DNA from: DATEZO01 sp035255485
GTDB taxonomy: Bacteria > Pseudomonadota > Gammaproteobacteria > Burkholderiales > Burkholderiaceae_D
Assembly: GCA_035255485.1 (NCBI GenBank)
Contig: DATEZO010000233.1
Location: 1-35,031 of the forward strand
Length of the DNA stretch: 35,031 nt
Direction of reading: 5' to 3'
Part shown: piece by piece, positions 24,228 to 32,701 of the stretch
How the letters are laid out: every line of letters begins with the position of its first letter
Position numbering within the stretch: the first letter of the stretch is position 1
Program-made: the position numbers and the translations under genes
The notes under the pieces: generated by a model
Seen by the model: the letters and a program-made list of their open reading frames with translations, nothing else
Database searches by the model: none
Told to the model about the DNA's origin: nothing

Positions 24228-24255
24228 CTGAAAAAAATATTATTTGCAGTATAAT
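24228..24255 (+). promoter_or_regulatory. Sigma-70 promoter for the activator gene
   Basis: A perfect TATAAT (24250-24255) is preceded at 16 bases by CTGAAA (24228-24233, four of six to TTGACA). Transcription would start near 24262, just before the TGAACG repeats. Confidence 0.6.
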
Positions 24256-24266
24256 TCACCCACAAC

Positions 24267-24297
24267 TGAACGTTAAACTGAACGTTCATATTGAACG
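24267..24297. promoter_or_regulatory. Triple TGAACG repeat, probable activator-binding (UAS) sites
   Basis: TGAACG occurs at 24267, 24279 and 24292, spaced 12 and 13 bp. The middle copy is the perfect palindrome TGAACGTTCA (24279-24288), and CGTTCA-TAT-TGAACG (24283-24297) is a second inverted pair. A fourth TGAACGT lies at 24156-24162 in the operon leader. The cluster centre is about 90 bp upstream of the -24 element, a usual enhancer distance. It also covers about +5 to +36 of the activator transcript, where binding would repress. It is therefore likely an enhancer for the operon and an autorepression operator. Confidence 0.65.
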
Positions 24298-24306
24298 GAG
24301 CATTAC

Positions 24307-25659
24307 ATGCCTAGCTTGACAACGTTACGGGTATTCCTTGATAACTTAGAGGAAGGCGTGTTGTTTCTGGACGCTGATCGCAAGGTGCTGGAAATGAATC
24401 TTGCGGCCAGACGAATGTTAAGCCAGACCGATGATTCGATTACTGAATCCCTATGCCCTTCTTTCTTTGCCGAAACAACCTGTGCTCATGAATGCAACAT
24501 CAGGGGGTATTGTTTGCTGACACCGAGCCAGTATGAGAGCCGCAAGGTTCAGGACCTTGTGCTGAAAGGATCGGATGGCCAGGAAATATCACTGCGCATG
24601 TGGGCCATGCTGATCCCTCCCAATGATTCTGCGCTGGCTTGTGCAATTATTCTGCGCGACTGTTCACGCGAGATAGCGCTTGAGGCGGAAGTACGCGAGC
24701 GCTGGCAACTCGGTGGGCTGATCGGACGCAGTCAGACCATGCAGACTCTCTACCAGAAAGTGCTGCGCGCGGCGGCAAGCGAGGCGAACGTCCTGATCAC
24801 AGGCGAGAGCGGCGTTGGCAAGGAACTGGTGGCACGGGCGCTGCATGATAATTCGTCTTGTGCAAAGGGTCCTTATGTTGCGGTGCATTGCGCTTCGCTA
24901 CCGGAAAACCTGCTGGAATCGGAACTGTTCGGCCATGCCAAGGGCGCATTTTCCGGCGCCACGGCAGCGCGCCTGGGGCGCTTCGAAGCCGCTAGTGGCG
25001 GCTCACTGCTGCTGGATGAGGTTGGCGAGATATCACTTGCGACTCAAACCAAACTGTTGCGTGTACTGCAGGAGCGCGAAATCGTCCGCATCGGCGAAAA
25101 TCATCCGCGCAAAGTCGAGGTGCGGGTGATTGCCGCGACGCACCGCGACCTTGCCGCCATGGTCAAGCGCGGCGAGTTTCGCGAGGATCTGTATTACCGC
25201 CTGCGCGTGCTTCCCCTAGAGGTGCCGGCGTTACGCCAGCATCGCGAGGACATACCGCTGCTTGCCAGCAAGTTGCTGAGCAACCTGGCAGAACGCTATC
25301 GCCGGCCGGATCTGACGCTCTCCGCGGAGGCCATGATGGCGCTTGAGGCGTATGACTGGCCGGGGAACGTCAGACACCTGTTCAATGCGCTCGAATACGC
25401 CGTGGTGCAGGCCGAGGGCACCACGATTCGACCGAAGCATCTGCTGAGCGAAGTCGTGGCGCAAGCGCCATCGCAAGCGGCGCCGCTCGCGCTGTCTGCT
25501 CAATTGACGCGCTATTACCAACCAACGGGGGATGATGCGAGTGAACGTGTGCTGATCCTGAAAGCGCTGGAAGAATCGGGAGGAAACAAGGCTGCGGCTG
25601 CGCGACGACTCGGCATGTCGCGCACAACGCTATGGAAGCGCCTGAATCAGACCGGTTGA
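24307..25659 (+). CDS. Sigma-54-dependent activator with Cys-cluster PAS-like sensor
   Basis: The protein has 450 residues. Residues 5-125 form a PAS-like sensor with an unusual cluster, Cys50-x8-Cys59-x-His61-x-Cys63-x5-Cys69, able in principle to bind a metal or Fe-S centre. The AAA+ domain (about 135-375) has Walker A GESGVGKE (166-173), the sigma-54 loop GAFSGA (213-218; usual form GAFTGA) and Walker B LLLDEVGE (234-241), with arginine-finger region REDLYYRLRVLPL. A Fis-type HTH (427-446, NKAAAARRLGMSRTTLWKRL) ends the protein. GGAG lies six bases before the ATG. It is divergent from the sNOR operon and is its likely activator. NorR of E. coli or Ralstonia uses a GAF sensor instead, so this is a different sensor type. 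Confidence 0.92.
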   Translation: MPSLTTLRVFLDNLEEGVLFLDADRKVLEMNLAARRMLSQTDDSITESLCPSFFAETTCAHECNIRGYCLLTPSQYESRKVQDLVLKGSDGQEISLRMWAMLIPPNDSALACAIILRDCSREIALEAEVRERWQLGGLIGRSQTMQTLYQKVLRAAASEANVLITGESGVGKELVARALHDNSSCAKGPYVAVHCASLPENLLESELFGHAKGAFSGATAARLGRFEAASGGSLLLDEVGEISLATQTKLLRVLQEREIVRIGENHPRKVEVRVIAATHRDLAAMVKRGEFREDLYYRLRVLPLEVPALRQHREDIPLLASKLLSNLAERYRRPDLTLSAEAMMALEAYDWPGNVRHLFNALEYAVVQAEGTTIRPKHLLSEVVAQAPSQAAPLALSAQLTRYYQPTGDDASERVLILKALEESGGNKAAAARRLGMSRTTLWKRLNQTG

Positions 25660-25728
25660 TCGCACGGATGAATTATCCTGCCGTCTTTCGGGAAACAGCG
25701 AAAGGCAAGGACAGCCAACCGGATGGAT

Positions 25729-28700
25729 TCAACTGGTATGGTTTTTTTCGCCTTCATGCGGGGCCCCGGCTGCAAGCAGGCTTTGGAGCTGTTCCGGCAA
25801 CAGTGGCGTGCTGATGTAATAGCCCTGAACTTCATCACATTGATACCCGGCCAGAAATTCCAGCTCCTCTTTTGTTTCCACGCCCTCGGCAATCACTTTC
25901 AGATCCAGGTTGTGTGCAAGCGCGATTACGGCCTTGGTAATGATCGCGTCATGCGAATCGCTCGTGATGCCTTTCACAAACGATCGGTCAATCTTCAGGT
26001 TATCGAGTGGAAAGCGCTTGAGATAACTCAGCGAGGAATACCCTGTGCCGAAGTCATCCAGGGACAGTTGCACGCCTAGCGCCTTCAATTGCAAAAGCGT
26101 CGCCACCGCCTCTTCCGTTTCCTGCATCAGGATGCTCTCAGTCAGCTCCAGTTCAAGATAATGCGGCTTCAGCCCCGTCTCCTCCAGCACCTGCCTGACC
26201 AGGCCGACCAGATCCGGATGCCGGAATTGGCGCGCGGACAGATTCACGGCGACGCCAATGGCAGGAAAGCCGGCGTTCTGCAAGGCCAGGTTCTGCTTGC
26301 AGGCGGTTTGCAGGACCCAGCTGCCGATCGGCACAATGAGTCCGGTTTCTTCGGCAAAGGGAATGAAAGTGGCAGGAGAAATCAAGCCTTTTTCCGGATG
26401 CATCCAGCGCACCAGCGCCTCCATCCCGATAATCCGGCGTGTATGCAAATCCACTTTGGGCTGATAATGCAATGCCAGCTCTCCCCGGCTCAAGGCGTAG
26501 CGCAAATCAATCTGCAAATCATGCCGTTCCTGATTGCGCACATTCATTTCTTCCGTATAGAAATAAAACCCGGCACGCCCTTTCTGCTTGACGCGATACA
26601 TTGCCAGATCGACATTTTTCAGCAGGGTTTCCTCATCTGCACCGTCTTGCGGGTAAAGACTCAGGCCAATGCTGGCGCTGATATACATTTCCTGGCTGGC
26701 GATGACAAAAGGCTGCGACAGGACATCCAGAATCTTGGAGGCGACGATCGCGGCATCCTCTACCGCAGGCAGGTCAGGCATGACGATGACAAACTCATCT
26801 CCACCCAGACGGGCGACGGTATCCGTCTGGCGCACCGACGAACGCAGCCGATTCGCCACCGACTGCAGCAGCGTATCTCCTGTGGCATGACCCTGGCTAT
26901 CGTTAATTACCTTGAAATTATCCAGATCCAGCAGCAACACTGCCACCATCCGGCCTGATCGGTGAGCCAGTGCAATCGCCTGCTTCAGCCGATCGCTCAA
27001 GAGGTTCCGGTTAGCCAGTCCGGTCAGTACATCATGATTGGCATGGTGCTCAAGCTGCCGCGCATAATCCCGGCGCGCCGCCTCGGCCCGCAATGCTGCA
27101 ATGCCATAGGCCAGATTATCCGCCAGTTCCTCGGCAATTTTCACTTCGTCGGCCGTGAAAGCACCGGCCTCTTTTGAATACAAGGTCAAGGCGCCGATCG
27201 TCTTGTTGCCTGGTTTCAAGGGTAGCGACAGGACCGACAAAATGGCATGATCTGTCATGAACTTGCGCCATGCCTCATACAGATTGTTGGTTTGAATATC
27301 GTGGACCCTGATGGTCCTGCCGGTCCGGATAGCCGTGCCGGTAGGGCCTTTACCCGTTTTCGACTCGTCCCAGCTGATGTGGTCGATCATGGAAAAAAGC
27401 GTATTTTCCTCAGCTTCCGCCATGGCTGCCGGCACGACTTTTTTCGCCGCGCCATTGTCGGCATATCCGACCCAGACAAACGGGTATCCGCTCATTCTCT
27501 GCACGATGCGACAGACTTCGAGTAGTAACGCAGACTCTTCCGTGGCACGGACCAGTGCCTGATTGCAGGCGATCAGCACGCGCAATGCACGGTCCACCCG
27601 CCGGCGTTCCGTGATATCGAGCATGACGCCGATCGTGGCGGTCTTGCCATCGAGCTTCATTCTCGATCCGAATACTTCAATATCAAATGTGGCGCCGTCC
27701 TTCCTCTGTGCCCGGCGCTCATAATGCACGTCCCGGATTTCACCGTTCAGGCGCTTCAGGATATTTTCTTTCACCAGATTCAGATCGCTTTCCGGAACCA
27801 GGTCAAAAGCGCCTACCGATGCGATCATCTCGCTTTCCTCGTAGCCAAACATGTCAGCCATCTTCGGATTAACAAAGCGGAACATGTTGTCCTGGGCGAC
27901 ATAAACGCCGACTACGGAATTCTCGGCCAGGCCCCTGAACATGGCTTCGGCCTGCTGCAGATTCTGCCGATCCCGCTCGATAAGCGTGATCATGTTTCCG
28001 ATTTCCTGCGCCGACCGGTTGAAGGCCTCGGCAAGCTGCCCTATTTCATCATGCGACTGATAATCGATGCGCGCATGATAATTCCCATCGGCCAGTTTCC
28101 GGCTTTGCCGGGCAAGTTCACGAATCGGATCGGTAATCTGCCTGCGAACGATCAGGAAAAACACCACCAGCACGCTCGCATCCAGCAGGAATAACGTATA
28201 GATCTTGATGAGCGCCCGATGTTGCGCTCGTTGCGCTTCCATCGTCAATGCACCAACCAGCACTTCAGCATCTCCCAGCATCCGGGTCGCACTCTCGGTA
28301 ACCTGGCTGATTCGCCCGGCCTGACCAGTAACGCCTGAGAAACCGCCCAGTACCGGCTCGATGTGTCTGCGATACTGCTCCCAGCTTCGATGCATCGTCT
28401 CGAGTAGCGGAAGGATTAGGGGCGGCAATGGTTGAATGTCATAGCCAAATGCACTTCCGCCACGTCTGAGAACCGCAAAACCAGCCTCGGCATCTTGCAA
28501 TGAAGCCGCTGCATTGGCCTGTTCACCCTGATTTTGCAGTGCCGTGGCGGTTTCAAAAGCGATTTTCTGGCTGAGCATGCGTAACTTGCCAGCGACATTC
28601 ATGGTTTCCGCCATGCCATTCAGGTGGCGCAGCATGTCGCGGACCACCACGACGTTCGCCACACCGACAAGCAGCAGAACCATGAAGACAATGCCGATTT

Positions 28701-28770
28701 TCCGGTTGATCGTGAATCCTGACCAACTCCACCCTGCTCCAGGCTTTTCTGAAGGCGGGATCAGTTGCAT
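25729..28770 (-). CDS. Membrane-bound dual GGDEF/EAL cyclic-di-GMP protein with PilJ-type sensor
   Basis: The protein has 1013 residues. Domains in order: TM helix (about 25-45), periplasmic PilJ-like type IV sensor with GKLRMLSQKIAFE, second TM helix (about 185-205), HAMP (about 207-260), PAS (about 275-395), GAF (about 410-570), GGDEF (about 590-745) and EAL (about 755-1005). The diguanylate cyclase motif GGDEF is intact, and an RQTD I-site lies five residues before it, so product inhibition is likely. The phosphodiesterase domain keeps EAL, DDFGTGYSSL and the EGVET and QGYY motifs, so both activities are possible. PilJ-type sensors often relate to nitrate or pili signalling. The start at 28770 has GGAGGAG five bases upstream. 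It is convergent with the activator gene. Confidence 0.93.
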   Translation of the reverse strand: MQLIPPSEKPGAGWSWSGFTINRKIGIVFMVLLLVGVANVVVVRDMLRHLNGMAETMNVAGKLRMLSQKIAFETATALQNQGEQANAAASLQDAEAGFAVLRRGGSAFGYDIQPLPPLILPLLETMHRSWEQYRRHIEPVLGGFSGVTGQAGRISQVTESATRMLGDAEVLVGALTMEAQRAQHRALIKIYTLFLLDASVLVVFFLIVRRQITDPIRELARQSRKLADGNYHARIDYQSHDEIGQLAEAFNRSAQEIGNMITLIERDRQNLQQAEAMFRGLAENSVVGVYVAQDNMFRFVNPKMADMFGYEESEMIASVGAFDLVPESDLNLVKENILKRLNGEIRDVHYERRAQRKDGATFDIEVFGSRMKLDGKTATIGVMLDITERRRVDRALRVLIACNQALVRATEESALLLEVCRIVQRMSGYPFVWVGYADNGAAKKVVPAAMAEAEENTLFSMIDHISWDESKTGKGPTGTAIRTGRTIRVHDIQTNNLYEAWRKFMTDHAILSVLSLPLKPGNKTIGALTLYSKEAGAFTADEVKIAEELADNLAYGIAALRAEAARRDYARQLEHHANHDVLTGLANRNLLSDRLKQAIALAHRSGRMVAVLLLDLDNFKVINDSQGHATGDTLLQSVANRLRSSVRQTDTVARLGGDEFVIVMPDLPAVEDAAIVASKILDVLSQPFVIASQEMYISASIGLSLYPQDGADEETLLKNVDLAMYRVKQKGRAGFYFYTEEMNVRNQERHDLQIDLRYALSRGELALHYQPKVDLHTRRIIGMEALVRWMHPEKGLISPATFIPFAEETGLIVPIGSWVLQTACKQNLALQNAGFPAIGVAVNLSARQFRHPDLVGLVRQVLEETGLKPHYLELELTESILMQETEEAVATLLQLKALGVQLSLDDFGTGYSSLSYLKRFPLDNLKIDRSFVKGITSDSHDAIITKAVIALAHNLDLKVIAEGVETKEELEFLAGYQCDEVQGYYISTPLLPEQLQSLLAAGAPHEGEKNHTS

Positions 28771-29196
28771 TCTTGCTCCTCCGATCTGGAAGCAGGGAGG
28801 CATTCCGGCACAGCGTTCTCCGATAATTGGTCAAAATGATGCAGCGGTTTTGGTCAGTATCCGGCAAATAAATCCAGGCCATATCTGACGGCAACATTTG
28901 GGACCGATGGGTTGAAATGGCATTGGCGCAAACCATCTGGTTGCAGATTGGCAGTCTTCCGGTCATCAGGGGCAACAGGACGTTCACATTCTTTCGCGCT
29001 ATTGCCCATAACTATTGCAGAACGACCGGCAGCAGCTCAGCCAATCAGTTGTGGCGAGCTTATTTACGCAAAATGCAACAAATGATACTCTTGCCCGTTG
29101 GAAAATGTTGACTCAAGTCAATTTTACCTGTCGCCAGCCATTCTGTCTTAAAAAGAGAGGATGGAAGCATGACATCCGCAACAGATTCGACAAGAA
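28771..29196. other. Intergenic region before the GGDEF/EAL gene
   Basis: There are 426 bp lying upstream of the GGDEF/EAL start and downstream of the glutaredoxin-like gene (both minus). It must hold the former's promoter. I see TTGGTCA twice near 28827-28857 and the short inverted pair TTGACT-CA-AGTCAA at 29108-29121, and no terminator with a T-run. A 22-codon frame from 29169 on the plus strand with GAGAGGA upstream runs into the neighbouring gene and is not credited. Confidence 0.5.
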
Positions 29197-29568
29197 TCAC
29201 TCGCTGGCAAGCATGCCGGAGAATTCGCCATTTTTGACCAGTTTTTCCAGGTCGCTTGCTCCGCCTATCAATACACCTTTCACGAATACCATCGGAAAGG
29301 TGGGCCATCCGGTCCACATCTTGAGCGCATTCCGGCGACGCCACCCAGCCAGATAGCTGCCATATTCCAGATATTTGTACGGCACGCCGAGTGTATCCAG
29401 GGTTTTACGCACTTTGCGGGGAAACGGGTTTTGCGCCATGCCGACCACCACGACCGGATTGACGGTGATGGCAGCCTGCACCTCACGCACGATATCGGCA
29501 TTGTCGCCGGCAATCTTGCCGCGAATGGCAGGATGGATATGCATTTCATCGAGAATGTTGCGGCCCAT
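29197..29568 (-). CDS. Glutaredoxin-fold protein lacking the active-site cysteine
   Basis: The protein has 123 residues. After about 35 extra N-terminal residues it follows the monothiol-glutaredoxin pattern: VVVVGMAQNPFPRKVRKTLDTLGVPYKYLEYG (in parts), then the cis-Pro loop WPTFPMVFVKG (Pro92) and GGASDLEKLVKNGEF. The CGFS-type motif is replaced by Asn47-Pro-Phe-Pro, so the glutathione-reactive Cys is absent; there is no Cys in the whole chain. It cannot be a thiol oxidoreductase by the normal mechanism and may be a binding or scaffold protein. The start at 29568 has GGGGAG six bases upstream. It is divergent from ttuC (135 bp). Confidence 0.87.
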   Translation of the reverse strand: MGRNILDEMHIHPAIRGKIAGDNADIVREVQAAITVNPVVVVGMAQNPFPRKVRKTLDTLGVPYKYLEYGSYLAGWRRRNALKMWTGWPTFPMVFVKGVLIGGASDLEKLVKNGEFSGMLASE

Positions 29569-29703
29569 GTCGAACTCCCCTGATATTTTTGGCAATACAG
29601 ATGCTCAGGGTACACGCGGCCGTATCGTTTTGGAAGCATTGCCGCGTGCAGTATCATGCTCTCAAATCGTTTCCGTTCAATTTTTGTTTTTCGAGGGGCC
29701 GCA

Positions 29704-30786
29704 ATGAGGGCACACAAAATCGCCGTTATCGCCGGCGACGGTATCGGCAAGGAAGTCATGCCGGAGGGCTTGCGGGCGGTCAGGGCTGCCGCGCACAAAT
29801 TCAACCTTCCACTCGAATTCACCACGTTTGACTGGGCCAACTGCGACTATTACCTGGAGCACGGGCAAATGATGCCGTCCGACTGGTTTGAGCAACTCAG
29901 AAAGTTCGACGCGATTTTCTTCGGTGCGGTCGGCTGGCCGGCCACGGTGCCGGACCATGTTTCGCTGTGGGGATCGCTGATCAAATTCCGCCGTGACTTC
30001 GACGAATACGTGAACCTGCGGCCGGTACGCCTGATGCCGGGCGTGCCCTGCCCGCTTGCCAATCGCCAGCCCGGCGACATCGATTTTTACGTCGTGCGGG
30101 AAAATACCGAAGGCGAATATTCATCGGTCGGCGGCCGCATGTTTGAAGGCACCGAGCGCGAGACGGTGCTGCAGGAAGCCGTATTTACCCGCAAGGGCGT
30201 CGACCGCATCGTGAAATATGCATTCGAGCTGGCGCAAAGCCGTCCGAAGAAGCATCTGACTTCGGCCACCAAGTCGAACGGCATCTCGATTTCCATGCCG
30301 TACTGGGACGAGCGCGTCGAAGCGATGGCGCAGACCTTTCCCGACGTGCGCTGGGACAAATACCACATCGACATCCTGTGCGCCCGGTTCGTGCTGAGCC
30401 CGGAACGCTTCGATGTCGTGGTCGCCTCCAATCTGTTCGGCGACATCCTGTCGGACCTGGGACCGGCCTGCGCCGGCACCATCGGCATCGCGCCATCCGC
30501 CAACCTGAATCCGGAACGCAACTTTCCTTCGCTGTTCGAGCCGGTGCACGGCTCGGCACCCGACATCTATGGCAGAAATATCGCCAATCCGATCGCCATG
30601 ATCTGGTCCGGTGCGATGATGCTGGATTTCCTGGGCAATGGCGACGCCACCCATCGGGCCGCGCACGATGCCATCATGCGCGCCATCGAAACCGTGCTGG
30701 TAAACGGACCGCGCACGCCGGATCTGGACGGTACTGCCACCACCACTGAAGTCGGCGCCGCCATCGCCGCCGCCATTGAAGCTTAA
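29704..30786 (+). CDS. ttuC: Tartrate dehydrogenase / D-malate dehydrogenase (decarboxylating)
   Basis: The protein has 360 residues of the isocitrate/isopropylmalate dehydrogenase superfamily, TtuC/DmlA branch. It oxidises tartrate or D-malate with NAD+ and Mn2+/Mg2+. It matches the branch closely: GDGIGKEVMPEG (residues 10-21), GAVGWPATVPDHVSLWGSL, RENTEGEYSSVGG, the LTSATKSNG lysine region, NLFGDILSDLGPACAG with metal-binding aspartates, and FEPVHGSAPDIYG. The start at 29704 follows GAGGGG by five bases; a 16-codon extension upstream is not supported. Tartrate or D-malate preference cannot be read from the sequence. Its stop codon shares the bases TTAA with the stop of the convergent lipoprotein gene. 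Confidence 0.94.
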   Translation: MRAHKIAVIAGDGIGKEVMPEGLRAVRAAAHKFNLPLEFTTFDWANCDYYLEHGQMMPSDWFEQLRKFDAIFFGAVGWPATVPDHVSLWGSLIKFRRDFDEYVNLRPVRLMPGVPCPLANRQPGDIDFYVVRENTEGEYSSVGGRMFEGTERETVLQEAVFTRKGVDRIVKYAFELAQSRPKKHLTSATKSNGISISMPYWDERVEAMAQTFPDVRWDKYHIDILCARFVLSPERFDVVVASNLFGDILSDLGPACAGTIGIAPSANLNPERNFPSLFEPVHGSAPDIYGRNIANPIAMIWSGAMMLDFLGNGDATHRAAHDAIMRAIETVLVNGPRTPDLDGTATTTEVGAAIAAAIEA

Positions 30787-31880
30787 GGCGTCTGTGCCAG
30801 CGCGCCCAGGAACGCCTTCCTGATCTGGCGTCCGCAGCGCATGGAAGCCATTCCCTCCTGCTGATCGAGCTGCGAGTCGTGGCGCGAGAGGATGCCGTAG
30901 TACTTGCGATCTCCCGCAATCCAGGGATAGAAGCCGAACGCGCCGGCGCTGGAATAGGCATCGACCGTGCCGTTGCCTTTCTCCGATTCCACCCAGTGGT
31001 TGTACGAATACGACCACGGCTCGCCAAGCGACTCGACCGGTGAATAGATGGCCTGATTCGGACAGGAAGCAGGCTGCGCGCACACCGCGTCCTCGCCCAG
31101 GTGCGCGCCGATAATCAACTGCTGGCTCATCACCCGGCGCAGGAATTGCGCATAATCGGCCGCGCTCGCGATCAGTCCGCCCGCCATCAGGGGATTGAAC
31201 GTTCCCATGCTGAAGCCGGGGCTCAGACCCAGCACTGCCTGATATTCCTGGTCGATCTGCCTTGACGTAAAGCTCGCCATGCCCAGATCGACCGCGGCCA
31301 GCTTCTGGTCATGGCCGCCGTTGTAAAAGAATCGGTTCACCGTATTCGGGTTCGGCGCGCTGCCGTTGCCGGAAGCATTGCAGGCGCCGACGGTCGCCTT
31401 GCCGATGCAGGCGGTATCCTCCATGTCGCTGTATCCGGACACGAAGCGCAAGCCATCGTGCAATGCGGGATTGGCGCGCACCTGTTCGATGCCTTTCTTT
31501 TGCAGCACATAGGCGCCGAACACGAACTTGGTGGCGGATGCGATATTGAAGCTGGTCGTGGCGGTTACCGTGCCGCGCCCTTCCGTGTTTGAGACCAGGG
31601 GAGCGGCACTGGTTGCATTGCCGATTTCCCAATAGAAATCACCCAGGATGGAGGTCGCGCACAAAGGGTCGGTAGCGGCGGCCTTTTTAGCGGCTGCAGC
31701 GGCGTTTGCCATGGCCGATGCGGAAGGCTCGGCCGGCACGGATGATGCGGCTGGCGAGGACGGGCTCTCGGGTGCTGGCGCTCCGGCAGAGCTGCCGCCA
31801 CCGCCGCAGGCATTCAGCAGCGCCGCCGCGCCGGTCGCGGCCAGCGCACGCAAGCATCTTGAAACAGTCTGTTCTGGCAT
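30783..31880 (-). CDS. SxxK serine-hydrolase (beta-lactamase/PBP-like) lipoprotein
   Basis: The protein has 365 residues. A signal with lipobox LLNAC (Cys25) is followed by a GGGGS-rich and Ala/Pro/Ser-rich linker of about 45 residues, then a globular domain from about residue 70. Ser115-Ala-Thr-Lys118 in FNIASATKFVFG fits the SxxK nucleophile motif of class C beta-lactamase-like hydrolases and penicillin-binding proteins, and YSYNHW further on could supply the second-motif Tyr. Six Cys in the globular part suggest disulfides. The substrate is unknown; esterase, peptidase or lactamase are all possible. The start at 31880 was chosen for GGAG seven bases upstream and the proper signal peptide. 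Confidence 0.8.
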   Translation of the reverse strand: MPEQTVSRCLRALAATGAAALLNACGGGGSSAGAPAPESPSSPAASSVPAEPSASAMANAAAAAKKAAATDPLCATSILGDFYWEIGNATSAAPLVSNTEGRGTVTATTSFNIASATKFVFGAYVLQKKGIEQVRANPALHDGLRFVSGYSDMEDTACIGKATVGACNASGNGSAPNPNTVNRFFYNGGHDQKLAAVDLGMASFTSRQIDQEYQAVLGLSPGFSMGTFNPLMAGGLIASAADYAQFLRRVMSQQLIIGAHLGEDAVCAQPASCPNQAIYSPVESLGEPWSYSYNHWVESEKGNGTVDAYSSAGAFGFYPWIAGDRKYYGILSRHDSQLDQQEGMASMRCGRQIRKAFLGALAQTP

Positions 31881-32020
31881 ATCCTTGCTCCATGAAAATC
31901 GGTTACGCGACAAAATACCGCATGCACGACTGTACTATCCGATTCTGTAATTTTGATGGAAACCGGCCCGCTGCCGATCCGGCATGGCACAATCCGCTCT
32001 CCATCCGTCCTATTGCACGC

Positions 32021-32701
32021 ATGATGCCCGCGCCCTATCAGGTATTGCTGGTCGAAGACGACCCGCTGATTGCAAAAACGCTGACCATGAGCCTGCGTTA
32101 CGAGGGCTTCGAGCTGACCGTCGCATCCGGCGTGAGCGAGGCGATGCGGCTGCTGGCGGAGCGCCGCTTCGATCTGGCATTGTTCGATGTCGGCCTGCCG
32201 GACGGCAACGGCATCGATCTGTGCCGCGAACTGCGCCGGCGCGACGCCGCGATCCCGATCCTGATGCTGTCGGCGCGCACCGATGAAGCCACCGCGGTTG
32301 CCGGCATCGAAGGTGGCGCCGACGACTATATCCGCAAGCCCTACGGCTTGCATGAGCTGACCGCCCGCATGACGCGCCTGCTGGAGCGGCAGCGCCGCGA
32401 GCGCGACATCGCCGCCTTCGGCGCGCTGCGCCTGGATGTGCAGCGCCGCACCGCCTGCGTCGGCGATAGTCCCTTGCAACTCGGCAAAAAGGAATTCGAG
32501 ATCCTGCTGTTGCTGGTGCAGGCAGGCGGCGACACCATCACGCGCGAGCGGGTCCTGGATGCGCTGGGCGATACGCTCGCGATTTACGACCGCACCATCG
32601 ACTCGCATCTGAGCCATTTGCGCCGCAAGCTGAAGGATGCCGGCGCGGCGCTGCGCATCGCCGCCGTGTATGGCGTCGGCTACCGGCTCGAGGCGGCATG
32701 A
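32021..32701 (+). CDS. OmpR-family two-component response regulator
   Basis: The protein has 226 residues. The receiver domain (about 6-120) has the acidic pair Glu12/Asp13-Asp14, phospho-acceptor Asp56 (LALFDVGLPDG), Ser/Thr in MLSAR and Lys in YIRKPYG. The winged-helix DNA-binding domain (about 130-225) has LQLGKKEFEILLLLV, the recognition region IYDRTIDSHLSHLRRKLK and the terminal YGVGYRLE. It resembles the QseB/TctD type. There are two adjacent ATGs (32021, 32024) without a clear ribosome site; a much longer frame upstream overlaps the lipoprotein gene antisense and is rejected. It overlaps the kinase gene by ATGA, so they are co-translated. Confidence 0.95.
   Translation: MMPAPYQVLLVEDDPLIAKTLTMSLRYEGFELTVASGVSEAMRLLAERRFDLALFDVGLPDGNGIDLCRELRRRDAAIPILMLSARTDEATAVAGIEGGADDYIRKPYGLHELTARMTRLLERQRRERDIAAFGALRLDVQRRTACVGDSPLQLGKKEFEILLLLVQAGGDTITRERVLDALGDTLAIYDRTIDSHLSHLRRKLKDAGAALRIAAVYGVGYRLEAA

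Noticed and set aside
29169..29237. 22-codon plus-strand frame with GAGAGGA upstream
   Set aside because: It runs antisense into the glutaredoxin-like gene and has no other support.
30121..31083. Minus-strand frame of 320 codons
   Set aside because: Antisense to ttuC, which has full family motifs; high GC explains the lack of stops.
31706..32020. N-terminal extension of the response regulator
   Set aside because: It lies antisense within the lipoprotein gene and has no receiver-domain similarity; the receiver domain begins right after the ATG at 32021/32024.
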